From JADGGM01 sp027307005 (lineage in GTDB: Bacteria; Gemmatimonadota; Gemmatimonadetes; Gemmatimonadales; Gemmatimonadaceae), in NCBI GenBank assembly GCA_035455745.1, contig DATIEP010000059.1, positions 244,566 through 308,565 on the forward strand: a DNA stretch of 64,000 bases, given 5' to 3'. Made by a program: the position numbers and the translations under genes. The notes beneath the pieces are model-generated. The model did not search any database. It saw only the letters and a list, made by a program, of their open reading frames with translations, and was not told the origin of the DNA. The first letter of the stretch is position 1; every line of letters starts with the position of its first letter. Shown piece after piece: positions 37,204-44,522 of this stretch.

Positions 37204-37507
37204 GGTTCTTCCGGAATTTCCGGGAAACGCAGCGTGGAAAGGCCAACGAAAGCAGACCAACGATTGTGAGGCAGGCCGGACTGGCAGAGTGCTACGCTCA
37301 TAAAGACGCGGACAAAGCAGGACACAACGGGCACAGCCCGGATAACAAGGAAAGACTTTGTTTTGTCCTGTCGTGTCCGTCGTGTCCGCGCGGTGTCCGC
37401 GTCTTCATGAGCGTATCACTCTCCTCGGCCGGGTCCAGCCTCACGATCCACGGGTCGTAACCTTCGTTGCACCTTACCCCATGTTTCCCGGAAATTCCTG
37501 AAGAACC
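37204..37507. repeat. 304-bp imperfect palindrome (large intergenic inverted repeat)
   Basis: Three matched arm segments share one centre near 37355. They are 37204-37228 with 37483-37507 (24 of 25 bases pair), 37262-37275 with 37435-37448 (12 of 14), and 37286-37314 with 37394-37422 (27 of 29). Poly-A runs flank it at 37196-37203 and 37509-37517. The central loop carries GTGTCCG direct repeats and a GGGC-ACA-GCCC hairpin. No protein is likely inside. It could be a MITE-like element or a long structured RNA; it fills most of the gene-free stretch 37088-37556. Confidence 0.85.
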
Positions 37508-37508
37508 C

Positions 37509-37539
37509 AAAAAAAAAGAGCCCGGCCTTCGCCGGGCTC
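37509..37539 (-). terminator. Rho-independent terminator after the small membrane protein gene
   Basis: Perfect 9-bp stem GAGCCCGGC/GCCGGGCTC (37518-37526 and 37531-37539) with a 4-base loop. On the minus strand it is followed by nine T (A on plus, 37509-37517). It lies 18 bp past the stop of the gene at 37557-37835. Confidence 0.9.
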
Positions 37540-37556
37540 GATCTCATCGACCACGC

Positions 37557-37835
37557 TTATCGATGTTCGTCCTTCGGACGCAACGGCGTCGGTCCCCTTC
37601 TTGGCTCCGGCTCGATCGAGTCCTTCAGGTCGTTGAAGAACCCCCACGTCCAGCCAATCAATGGGATGGTGAAGAAAAACCACCACGTCATCGCGCCGTA
37701 GAGCGGCATGCCCGGGAAATACATCGAGTACGACAGCTTCGTGTTGTCGTACGTGATGAACAAAAACACGAACAGCGCCGCTGAAAGAATCCAGCAGATC
37801 ACGAGCGCCACACCGTGACGGCGACGGTTGATCAT
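37557..37835 (-). CDS. Small two-helix membrane protein
   Basis: Protein of 92 aa from the ATG at 37835, chosen because GAGGA precedes it by 5 bases. Two hydrophobic segments (about 8-28 and 42-63; VALVICWILSAALFVFLFIT and MTWWFFFTIPLIGWTWGFF) are followed by a charged tail (EPEPRRGPTPLRPKDEHR). I do not recognise the family. It is a single-gene unit with its own strong terminator, divergent from the marR gene. Confidence 0.75.
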   Translation of the reverse strand: MINRRRHGVALVICWILSAALFVFLFITYDNTKLSYSMYFPGMPLYGAMTWWFFFTIPLIGWTWGFFNDLKDSIEPEPRRGPTPLRPKDEHR

Positions 37836-38046
37836 TCTTGTCCTCGACGAGATTGACCCGAGCCATGCGACTCGGCTCGCAACGGCGAGCCGGCTGTGAA
37901 GATAACGGTCCGCCACCCTCGATAGCCAGTCCATCCCCACGGCGAAGATGCGCCGGACCCGCCGCTCGCGTAGCCGACTTCGTTGGGAGGCGTATATTGT
38001 GTCGGCATCGGCGGTACGCCCGAGGCAAACTCCGAATTAGTCGCGA

Positions 38047-38610
38047 ATGGCCACCAATACGATTCGCCGGCCCGCTCCGGCTCGCACGCGCAAGGACTCG
38101 GCTGACCTCACCGCCGCCCTCGATGCCATTCGCCGGATCGTGCAATCGCTCCGCGTCTCCGCTCGCGCCGCCGAACGACGCCTCGGCGTGAGCGGTGCCC
38201 AACTGTTCGTGCTGCACGCGCTCGCCGAAGCCCCAGCCCACTCGCTCAACGAGCTCGCCGCCCGAACGTTCACGCACCAGAGCTCGGTGTCGGTCGTCGT
38301 CGACCGGCTCGTGCGGCGCCGTCTCGTCTCGCGCACGCGCTCCGCCGAAGATGGCCGCCGCGTCGTGCTCGCACTCACGCCGTCTGGACGGTCACTGCTT
38401 CGCTCGTCGCCAGAGGTGGCGCAGATCCGCCTCATCGGTGCGCTGCGCAATCTCTCGGGCTCGGAGTGCCGGGTGCTCGCGCGACACCTGGGACGCATCG
38501 TGCGCGAAATGGGCGTCACGGATGCGCCCGCGCTCTTCTTCGAGGACGCGATGCAACAGCCCATCCGTGCTTCGAACACGCGTCGGCGCTCGACGGCCGC
38601 GACGCGCTGA
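38047..38610 (+). CDS. MarR-family transcriptional regulator
   Basis: Regulator of 187 aa. Its core is typical: GVSGAQLFVLHALAEAPAHS, then LNELAARTFTHQSSVSVVVD, RLVRRRLVSR (recognition helix) and DGRRVVLALTPSGRSLL (wing). A basic tail of about 30 residues extends past the family core. A TATATT box about 50 bases upstream may be its promoter. It is followed after 16 bp by the S9-like protein, which it may control. Confidence 0.9.
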   Translation: MATNTIRRPAPARTRKDSADLTAALDAIRRIVQSLRVSARAAERRLGVSGAQLFVLHALAEAPAHSLNELAARTFTHQSSVSVVVDRLVRRRLVSRTRSAEDGRRVVLALTPSGRSLLRSSPEVAQIRLIGALRNLSGSECRVLARHLGRIVREMGVTDAPALFFEDAMQQPIRASNTRRRSTAATR

Positions 38611-38626
38611 CGCCCGGGCGAGCGAG

Positions 38627-40618
38627 ATGCGCGCGACGTGGTCGACGGTCGCCCGGCGCGCGACGGCATTCCTGCTGCTCGCCATCGCGCCGCCGCTCGC
38701 GACGCAGGCCGCCGACACAACCGATACTGCGGATATCCCGCACGCGGTCGCCGGTGACATCGGTCTCGCAGGCTCGGATAAACCGGACATCGCGCGCTTT
38801 CTCGATGTGCGCTCGGCAACGGACCCATCGCCATCGTCCGACGGCGAACAGGTGTCCTTCATCACGAGCACCACGGGCCTTCCACAGATTTGGGCCGTTA
38901 GCGTCGCGAGCGGCTTCCCGGGAGTGCCCGCGCCGCGTCAACTGACGTTCGCGGAAACCGGCGTCACATCGCAAGCCTGGTCGCCGGCCGGCGGCTGGAT
39001 CTTCTACGCATCCGACCGCGGCGCCGATGAACACGACGGCTATTATCTGATTTCTCCGGACGGGCTCGAGGAGCGCGAGCTGGTGCCGCCCGATTCCTCG
39101 TCTCGCGTCTTCGGCGGATGGTCGCCCGACGGACGGCGCATCGCGTTCACGTCGACGGCGCGCGACGGCGCGGACTTCGACGTCTACATCCAGGACATCC
39201 CGCCTAACGGAAAATCCGAGCCGCCGCGCCGGGTGTACGAAGCGTCGGGCGCCGTGACCGTCGAGGCCTGGCGGCCCGATGGCAACGCCCTTCTGTTGTC
39301 TCGCGCGCGAGGCGAAACGACGAACGATCTCTTCCTGCTCGACCTGGCCACCGGCGCCGTCGATACGCTGTTCGCACCCGACAGCGCCGCCTCGTTCCGG
39401 AGCGCCGCGTGGTCGGAGGACGGCCGCGGCTTCTACCTGTCCACCGACGATGGCCGCGACATCGCCGGCCTCGCGTATTACGACACCACTGCGCGCGCGC
39501 TCACGTGGATCGGCGTTAGTCGGCATCCGGTCGACGCGGTGTCGTTGTCCGGCGACGGGCGATGGCTTGCCTGGACGGAGGACGTCGCCGGCATGAGCGC
39601 GCTGCACCTGCTCGATCTCCGCGGCGCAGGTATCGAGCAGCAGCCTCCGCTTCCCGACGGCACGTACCACATCGGCTGGGCGCCGCACGCCGACGTCCTG
39701 GTGATTCGCGCCGTCGGCGTCGAGGTGCCGGGCGACCTGTACCTGTACGACGTCGACACGCACCGCCTAACGCGAGCGACGCGGTCCACGACCGCGGGGC
39801 TCGATCCGGATGACTTCGTCGCACCGCGCCCGGTGTCGTTTGCCAGTTGGGACGGCGACACCATTCACGGACTGCTCTACCTGCCGTCCGACGTGGGCAA
39901 ACACAAGCCGCCGGTGCTGCTCGCATTGCATGATGGGCCGTCCAGCCACGCGACGGCGACATTCCACCCGCTGTTCCAATATCTCCTCACCCGCGGCATT
40001 GCCGTCCTCGACCTCGACTACCGCGGCTCGACCGGCTACGGCCGACGATACGCGCAACTGGACGACGGCCGTCACCGCGTGGATGCGGTGCGCGACATGG
40101 GCGCAGCGATGGACTGGCTCGCGCATTCTCGACTGGCGGACACGTCGCGCGCCGCGGTGTACGGCAAGTCGTATGGCGGATTCATGGCGTTTGCCGCGCT
40201 CGCCTTGCTCCCCGGCCGGTTCAAGGCAGGCGTCGCAATCTCGGGCGTGTCTAACTGGATTGCCGCGCTGGCTGCCGCGCCACCGATGCTCGCGGCCACC
40301 GATCGCGCCGAATTCGGAACCGTGGATGACAGTACGAACCGCCAATTTCTGCTCGAGATCTCACCGATGTCACACGTCGACAGCATTCGAGCCCCGCTCA
40401 TGGTGATCCACGACACGCAGGATCCACACGACCCTGTGGCCGCGGCCGACCAGTTCGTTCGCGCCGTCCGCGCGAACGGCGGAACGGTCGAGTATCTGCG
40501 CTTTCCCGACCGAGGGCAGGGCCTTCGCGCGGCGTCCAATCGGGCGCTCGCCTACCGTCGCGTCGCGGCGTTTCTCGAGCACGCACTCGCGCCCGCGGCG
40601 CCGGAGCGAACGCGATGA
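38627..40618 (+). CDS. Exported S9-family peptidase homologue lacking the catalytic His
   Basis: Protein of 663 aa with a signal sequence (ARRATAFLLLAIAPPLATQA), a seven-bladed TolB-like propeller (about 45-400: SPAGGWIFYASDRGADEHDG, SPDGRRIAFTSTARDG) and a C-terminal alpha/beta-hydrolase domain. The nucleophile elbow is GKSYGG (Ser about 515) and the acid is in HDTQDPHDP (Asp about 599). Where the family has Asp-x-Gly-His-Gly, this protein reads FPDRGQGLR: the His is Gln (codon CAG at 40517-40519). The oxyanion motif HGGP is HDGP. It is therefore probably inactive or altered, unless a sequencing error is involved. It is coupled by ATGA to the next gene. Confidence 0.88.
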   Translation: MRATWSTVARRATAFLLLAIAPPLATQAADTTDTADIPHAVAGDIGLAGSDKPDIARFLDVRSATDPSPSSDGEQVSFITSTTGLPQIWAVSVASGFPGVPAPRQLTFAETGVTSQAWSPAGGWIFYASDRGADEHDGYYLISPDGLEERELVPPDSSSRVFGGWSPDGRRIAFTSTARDGADFDVYIQDIPPNGKSEPPRRVYEASGAVTVEAWRPDGNALLLSRARGETTNDLFLLDLATGAVDTLFAPDSAASFRSAAWSEDGRGFYLSTDDGRDIAGLAYYDTTARALTWIGVSRHPVDAVSLSGDGRWLAWTEDVAGMSALHLLDLRGAGIEQQPPLPDGTYHIGWAPHADVLVIRAVGVEVPGDLYLYDVDTHRLTRATRSTTAGLDPDDFVAPRPVSFASWDGDTIHGLLYLPSDVGKHKPPVLLALHDGPSSHATATFHPLFQYLLTRGIAVLDLDYRGSTGYGRRYAQLDDGRHRVDAVRDMGAAMDWLAHSRLADTSRAAVYGKSYGGFMAFAALALLPGRFKAGVAISGVSNWIAALAAAPPMLAATDRAEFGTVDDSTNRQFLLEISPMSHVDSIRAPLMVIHDTQDPHDPVAAADQFVRAVRANGGTVEYLRFPDRGQGLRAASNRALAYRRVAAFLEHALAPAAPERTR

Positions 40619-41190
40619 GACCATCGCGGCTGCTCATCGATGCGCGCGCTTTCCGTTGGGCACTCGGCGCGGCGTGCCTCGTCACCGCGAGCGCACGCGC
40701 GCAGGTCGTGCGGTTCGGTGTGATGGAAGACAGCGCGCGTGCCGTCTTGCGCGCCGCATGGCGAAACGACTCGGCGCAGCCCGAGCGCGGGTATTGCGTA
40801 CGGCGCGCGCGGATCGTGGCCCGCGTGATCTCGCCCACCAAGGTCGACAGCATCTTCCACGTGCTCGAGGTACGACCCGCGAACGTGACGACGGCCTCGC
40901 CTAACCACGTCTCGTTCGAGTGCCACGCCGGGACGCCGGAGCTGCACACGCACACGCCGGCCACGTGTCTGAGGGACGATCCACAGTACTGCACTGCCGG
41001 CGGCCCCGAGGCGTACAGCTGCCAGCCCAGCCGCGACGATTACGAAAAACTGATCCAGCGCGGCGACCCGTTTGCAGTGATTCAGTGCGACCGCGTCGCG
41101 TTCCGCTTTTACTATCCGAGCGATTACACGACGTCCGGCAAGCGGGACAGCACGTCCCATACGGGGAGACACATCGGCCTGCGCGAGTGA
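40615..41190 (+). CDS. Exported JAMM/MPN+-like protein (putative metalloprotease)
   Basis: Protein of 191 aa. A signal peptide (FRWALGAACLVTASARAQ) is followed by a domain with the JAMM pattern: Glu57 in PERGYCV, HTH (His111, His113) and PSRDD (Ser139, Asp142), then a strand AVIQCDRVAFRFYY. The loop between HTH and PSxxD is about 25 residues instead of the usual 7-10 and holds three cysteines (118, 126, 136). JAMM enzymes are mostly cytoplasmic or involved in ubiquitin-like systems, so an exported form is unusual. The call rests on motif order only. It overlaps the S9-like gene stop as ATGA. Confidence 0.6.
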   Translation: MRPSRLLIDARAFRWALGAACLVTASARAQVVRFGVMEDSARAVLRAAWRNDSAQPERGYCVRRARIVARVISPTKVDSIFHVLEVRPANVTTASPNHVSFECHAGTPELHTHTPATCLRDDPQYCTAGGPEAYSCQPSRDDYEKLIQRGDPFAVIQCDRVAFRFYYPSDYTTSGKRDSTSHTGRHIGLRE

Positions 41191-41423
41191 CCTGCGCAGC
41201 GGGAATCGAGGAGTTTATTACACGATTCTCACCCTGAGAGAGAGCCGCCGCGTCGAGCGGAGTTAAAGTGGGACAATCATCGACGCACACGTGGTCGTCC
41301 ATGCGTCGCGCCGGTCCATCGGTCCATTGCTTGCTCTTGTGCCAGGTGCGCCCCGGACTCGCGCACTTCAGCGACGAGCACCACGGAAGGCGATCGTCTT
41401 CGCAGATGCTTAGGAGGTTGACT

Positions 41424-41855
41424 ATGATCCGGAAGATCACCGCGCTCGCTTGCACGCTCGCGCTGGTCCCCGCACTGGCGTTCGCGCAGCAAACGACACC
41501 ACCGACGCACGACACGACCACGCGGATGGACACGACGACCCGCATGGACACGACGAGCAAGGTGACCCAGGACACGTCGTACGGGAAACTCGGTTCGCCG
41601 ATGACCACGGCCAAGAATCCTGGCCTAACGAGCGACGAGGTGAAGCAGTTGCAGAAGGCCATCAACTCGAACGGATGCGACGCTGGATCGGCTGATGGCG
41701 TGTGGAGCGCCAAGACCGAGCAGGGCGTCCAGTGCATCCGTCAGCAGAAGAACATCACGAGCACCGACATCAACGACGTGCTGAAAGCACTGAATCTGAG
41801 TTTCACAGTGAAGAGTGACTCGTCGAGCATGCCGCACGACACGACCAGCCACTGA
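41424..41855 (+). CDS. Exported peptidoglycan-binding-like protein with Asp-Thr repeats
   Basis: Protein of 143 aa. The ATG at 41424 follows the strongest ribosome binding site in the window (AGGAGG, 6 bases away), so it may be highly expressed. A signal peptide (ALACTLALVPALAFA) leads into a low-complexity linker (HDTTTRMDTTTRMDTTSK) and a domain like PG_binding_1 (about 70-130: LTSDEVKQLQKAINSNGCDA, then DGVWSAKTEQGVQC). It probably sits in the periplasm against peptidoglycan. The 233 bp upstream hold no gene I can support. Confidence 0.75.
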   Translation: MIRKITALACTLALVPALAFAQQTTPPTHDTTTRMDTTTRMDTTSKVTQDTSYGKLGSPMTTAKNPGLTSDEVKQLQKAINSNGCDAGSADGVWSAKTEQGVQCIRQQKNITSTDINDVLKALNLSFTVKSDSSSMPHDTTSH

Positions 41856-41927
41856 CGCCTCCATTCGCCTTCCCGGTCCGGCACCAGCGGCACCGGGGGG
41901 CGCTCCGGGGCGCCCCGCGCGTCCGCT

Positions 41928-41977
41928 GATGTCAGAACCCCCATGCCCGATCGTTGGGCATGGGGGTTTCTGACATC
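41928..41977. terminator. Bidirectional stem-loop between convergent genes
   Basis: Arms 41928-41948 and 41956-41977 pair over 21 bases with a single bulge and a 7-base loop. The structure sits between the plus-strand stop at 41855 and the minus-strand stop at 41976-41978, and its right arm includes that stop codon. There is no T-run, so it may act as an mRNA end stabiliser as much as a terminator. Confidence 0.7.
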
Positions 41978-43616
41978 AGGCGGCCGGCTGTTCCCCGAGA
42001 GCGACCGTTTGCATGAAGGCGTTGTACACGTCGGGGCGCCACCAGCCGCGCGACTCGCGCATGCGGCGCAGCGCTTCCTCGAACGGCAGCGCGCCGCGAT
42101 AGCTGCGGGTGGTGGTGAGTGCGTCGAACACATCGACGATGCAAATGATCTGCGCCGCCAACGGAATTTCGTCGCCGCGCAGCCGGTCGGGATAACCCGA
42201 GCCGTCGTACTTCTCGTGGTGCCATCGGATGATCGGCTTGAGATCCCACGGGAATTCCACCGTCGCGAGCAACTCGAGCCCCCACACCGGGTGCATCTGC
42301 ATGGTCGCGAATTCATCCGCGGTGAGCGGACCGGCCTTGTTCAGGATCTCGTGCGGCACGCGGACCTTGCCGAGGTCGTGGAGATACGCGCCTAACCGAA
42401 CGGCCGTCTGCTCCGTCTCGTCCAGGCCCAGCGCGCGCGCCACCTCGATCGCGTACTGCGCCACGCGCTCGCAGTGGCCAAACGTGTAGCTGTCGGCCGA
42501 TTCGATCGATTGGCCCCAGTCGCGAACGATCGCCAGGAAGGTGTCCTCGAGATTCGCGCGCTTGGCATCGACATCGACGAGGTCCCGGCGCGCGTCCAGG
42601 CGACCGAACAACCGGTGCGCCGAGTTGAGCAGGGTGAGCGCCTCCTGATTCCGCCCCATCGCTTGAAACAAACGCGCGAGCTCGCGGGAGCTTTCGGCCT
42701 CGCTGAGGACCGAGCCCGTCGAGACCGCGTGATCGATGGCGGCCCGCAGCCGCGACTCGGCAAGGGCATAGCGGCCCGTCTCGCGGAACACGACGCCGAT
42801 CACTTTGTACGCGTCGGCTTTGTCGAGCCGCGCGCCGAGTTGGTCGAAGATGCCTAACGCAGCTTCGGCGCCGCGGCGCGCGGTGTCGTAGCGCTGGCGG
42901 GCGAGATGCACCTCCGCGTTGTTGAGCAGGCACAACCCGCGGAGGTGCACGTCGCCGATCGACTCGGCGATGGCGATGCTCTGCGCGTAGTAGCGATCCG
43001 CGTCATCCCACAGCTCGCGGTCCGCGCTGAGCATGCCGAGGTTGTGGTAGGCGATCGCGCAGCCTTTTTCGTCGCCGAGCGTCCGGCACGCGTCGAGGGA
43101 GCGCTGATAGTGCGCCAGCGCGGCGACGACGTCGCCCTGCGTGTTGGCGAGGACGCCGAGATTCTGCTCCACACGCGCTCGCAGCTCGAGCACATCGCCG
43201 CCTAACTCGAGCGCCTGATGGAACGTGTCTCGGGCGGTCGAGATCTTGCCCGCCTCGAACTCGAAGCCCGCGAGAACGTTCAGGGCTTCCGCAGCAAGCA
43301 GGAGGTGCTGCGCCTCCATGGCCACGTCGCGGCTCCGCTCGCACAGCGCTCGCGCGCGCGTGGCGTCGTTGCGGTGGTGGTGCAGGACCGCCAACCGACG
43401 TAGCGCTTCCGCCAGCACCGTCTTCTCGCCGCTCGTCTCCGCCGCGGCAACGGCGCTGTCGTATGCATCCATTGCTTCGGGAATGCAGCCGGATCGTTCG
43501 CACTCCCGCGCCCGGACAAGCAGATCGCCGGCGCGGTAGGGGTACTGCGTCTGCCCCCACCGCGTCGGCGATTGCGCGAGACCGACGCCGGAGCGCGTCG
43601 GGATCGTGTGTGACAC
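41976..43616 (-). CDS. TPR-HD-GYP protein, putative c-di-GMP phosphodiesterase
   Basis: Cytoplasmic protein of 546 aa. Residues about 25-335 are tetratricopeptide repeats (LGVLANTQGDVVAALAHYQR, LLNNAEVHLARQRYDTARRG). An HD-GYP domain fills about 350-540: YLHDLGK with the metal-binding His-Asp near 413-414, and HEKYDGSGYPDRLRG, the GYP loop. All main metal ligands appear present, so it should hydrolyse c-di-GMP, with the TPR part binding a partner. It could oppose the diguanylate cyclase at 12378. It lies 8 bp downstream of the ZU5-like lipoprotein gene. Confidence 0.9.
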   Translation of the reverse strand: MSHTIPTRSGVGLAQSPTRWGQTQYPYRAGDLLVRARECERSGCIPEAMDAYDSAVAAAETSGEKTVLAEALRRLAVLHHHRNDATRARALCERSRDVAMEAQHLLLAAEALNVLAGFEFEAGKISTARDTFHQALELGGDVLELRARVEQNLGVLANTQGDVVAALAHYQRSLDACRTLGDEKGCAIAYHNLGMLSADRELWDDADRYYAQSIAIAESIGDVHLRGLCLLNNAEVHLARQRYDTARRGAEAALGIFDQLGARLDKADAYKVIGVVFRETGRYALAESRLRAAIDHAVSTGSVLSEAESSRELARLFQAMGRNQEALTLLNSAHRLFGRLDARRDLVDVDAKRANLEDTFLAIVRDWGQSIESADSYTFGHCERVAQYAIEVARALGLDETEQTAVRLGAYLHDLGKVRVPHEILNKAGPLTADEFATMQMHPVWGLELLATVEFPWDLKPIIRWHHEKYDGSGYPDRLRGDEIPLAAQIICIVDVFDALTTTRSYRGALPFEEALRRMRESRGWWRPDVYNAFMQTVALGEQPAA

Positions 43617-43624
43617 TTACGTCC

Positions 43625-44182
43625 TCACCAGGCGATCGCGTACCGCGAGAAGTGATGCACCTGCCCGGTCACGTGGCGCGTCAGCAGGTTGTCGATCGAC
43701 AGCAAGTACGACAGGATGTTCAGATTGCTGTCGGTGTACGCGATGCGCTTCGGCAAGAGCGTCGGAACGATCGGACACGCGCTGTAGTCCAGCGTGAGCT
43801 GCGGCAGATGATTCGGATTGAACTGCAGCCCTTCTGGCTGGAACTGCACCGACACCACGGTGTCGACTGGGGCCGAACCAATGATGCGCACCGGACTGGA
43901 CAGCGCGCCGGCCGGAATCACCAGCTTGTGCTTCCCCATCGTGATGACACCGCCGGCCGGGCCGACGACCTCGGTGTCCGCGGCGAACGGCTGCGGCGTG
44001 CACCGAAACAGCGTTCCCACCAGGTTGGTCGCCGTGCTCAGGATCGGCAGGCTCAATGATTGACTGGTCTTCGGAACCTCTGGTGTGGAGATCCCGGTCG
44101 GTCCCATATCGGAAAAGCAACTGGCACTCGTCGCGATGAGCACCGCCGACAGGGCGAGCATGCGCATTCTGGTTCGCAGCAT
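43625..44182 (-). CDS. ZU5-like lipoprotein
   Basis: Protein of 185 aa with a signal and lipobox (LIATSASC, Cys about 22). The segment AGGVITMGKHKLVIPAGALS resembles the ZU5 fold found in surface and adhesion proteins. The rest is not recognised. It probably sits on the cell surface or in the periplasm and is co-transcribed with the HD-GYP gene 8 bp downstream. Confidence 0.7.
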   Translation of the reverse strand: MLRTRMRMLALSAVLIATSASCFSDMGPTGISTPEVPKTSQSLSLPILSTATNLVGTLFRCTPQPFAADTEVVGPAGGVITMGKHKLVIPAGALSSPVRIIGSAPVDTVVSVQFQPEGLQFNPNHLPQLTLDYSACPIVPTLLPKRIAYTDSNLNILSYLLSIDNLLTRHVTGQVHHFSRYAIAW

Positions 44183-44522
44183 AGGGTCTCCGTAAGCACG
44201 TGCATTGGGTGACTTAGCCCTTCGCCGGCTTGGCGCCGCCGACGCGGCGACCCCACCTGGGATCGCGGCCAGACCTAAGGCAACCGCCGTACCTGAAAGT
44301 CAGAATGACCGATTCGCCCCATGCGGTACGATCTCTATCAGCGGCTAAAGCGGTTCTGCTGGCTGGGTTTGCGCGCGCGGTCCTCCGGACCGGTGTCCAA
44401 GAGCTGGACACCGTGGTTACAGAACGCGCCCGGGGTGCACGGCCGCGTTAGACGGGGCTAACTGCCAGGGTGGGGTTGTTTTGCGACAGCATCTGCCGCG
44501 GCTGGGAAACGGAAGGCGCCTG
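44183..44522 (-). other. Gene-free stretch with structured leader for the lipoprotein/HD-GYP pair
   Basis: No coding sequence is convincing here. On the minus strand there are several hairpins: GGTGTCCA/TGGACACC (about 44394-44414), GGTCC-GGA-GGACC beside it, and an 8-bp stem with one G-U pair (GCGATCCC/GGGGTCGC, about 44249-44268) followed by a GC-rich second stem. This could be a regulated leader. I could not match it to a known riboswitch. Confidence 0.3.

Noticed and set aside
37204..37507. CRISPR array or attachment site in the palindrome region
   Set aside because: There are no regularly spaced repeats with unique spacers and no integrase or cas genes in the window. The signal is one large inverted repeat.
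41928..41977. Classical rho-independent terminator
   Set aside because: The stem is excellent but there is no T-run on either strand, so the entry is kept as a bidirectional stem-loop with lower confidence.
44220..44300. c-di-GMP-I (GEMM) riboswitch in the lipoprotein leader
   Set aside because: A short piece (GCCAAGCC ... GGGCTAAG) looks similar, but the conserved 5' half and the GNRA loop/receptor arrangement could not be found.
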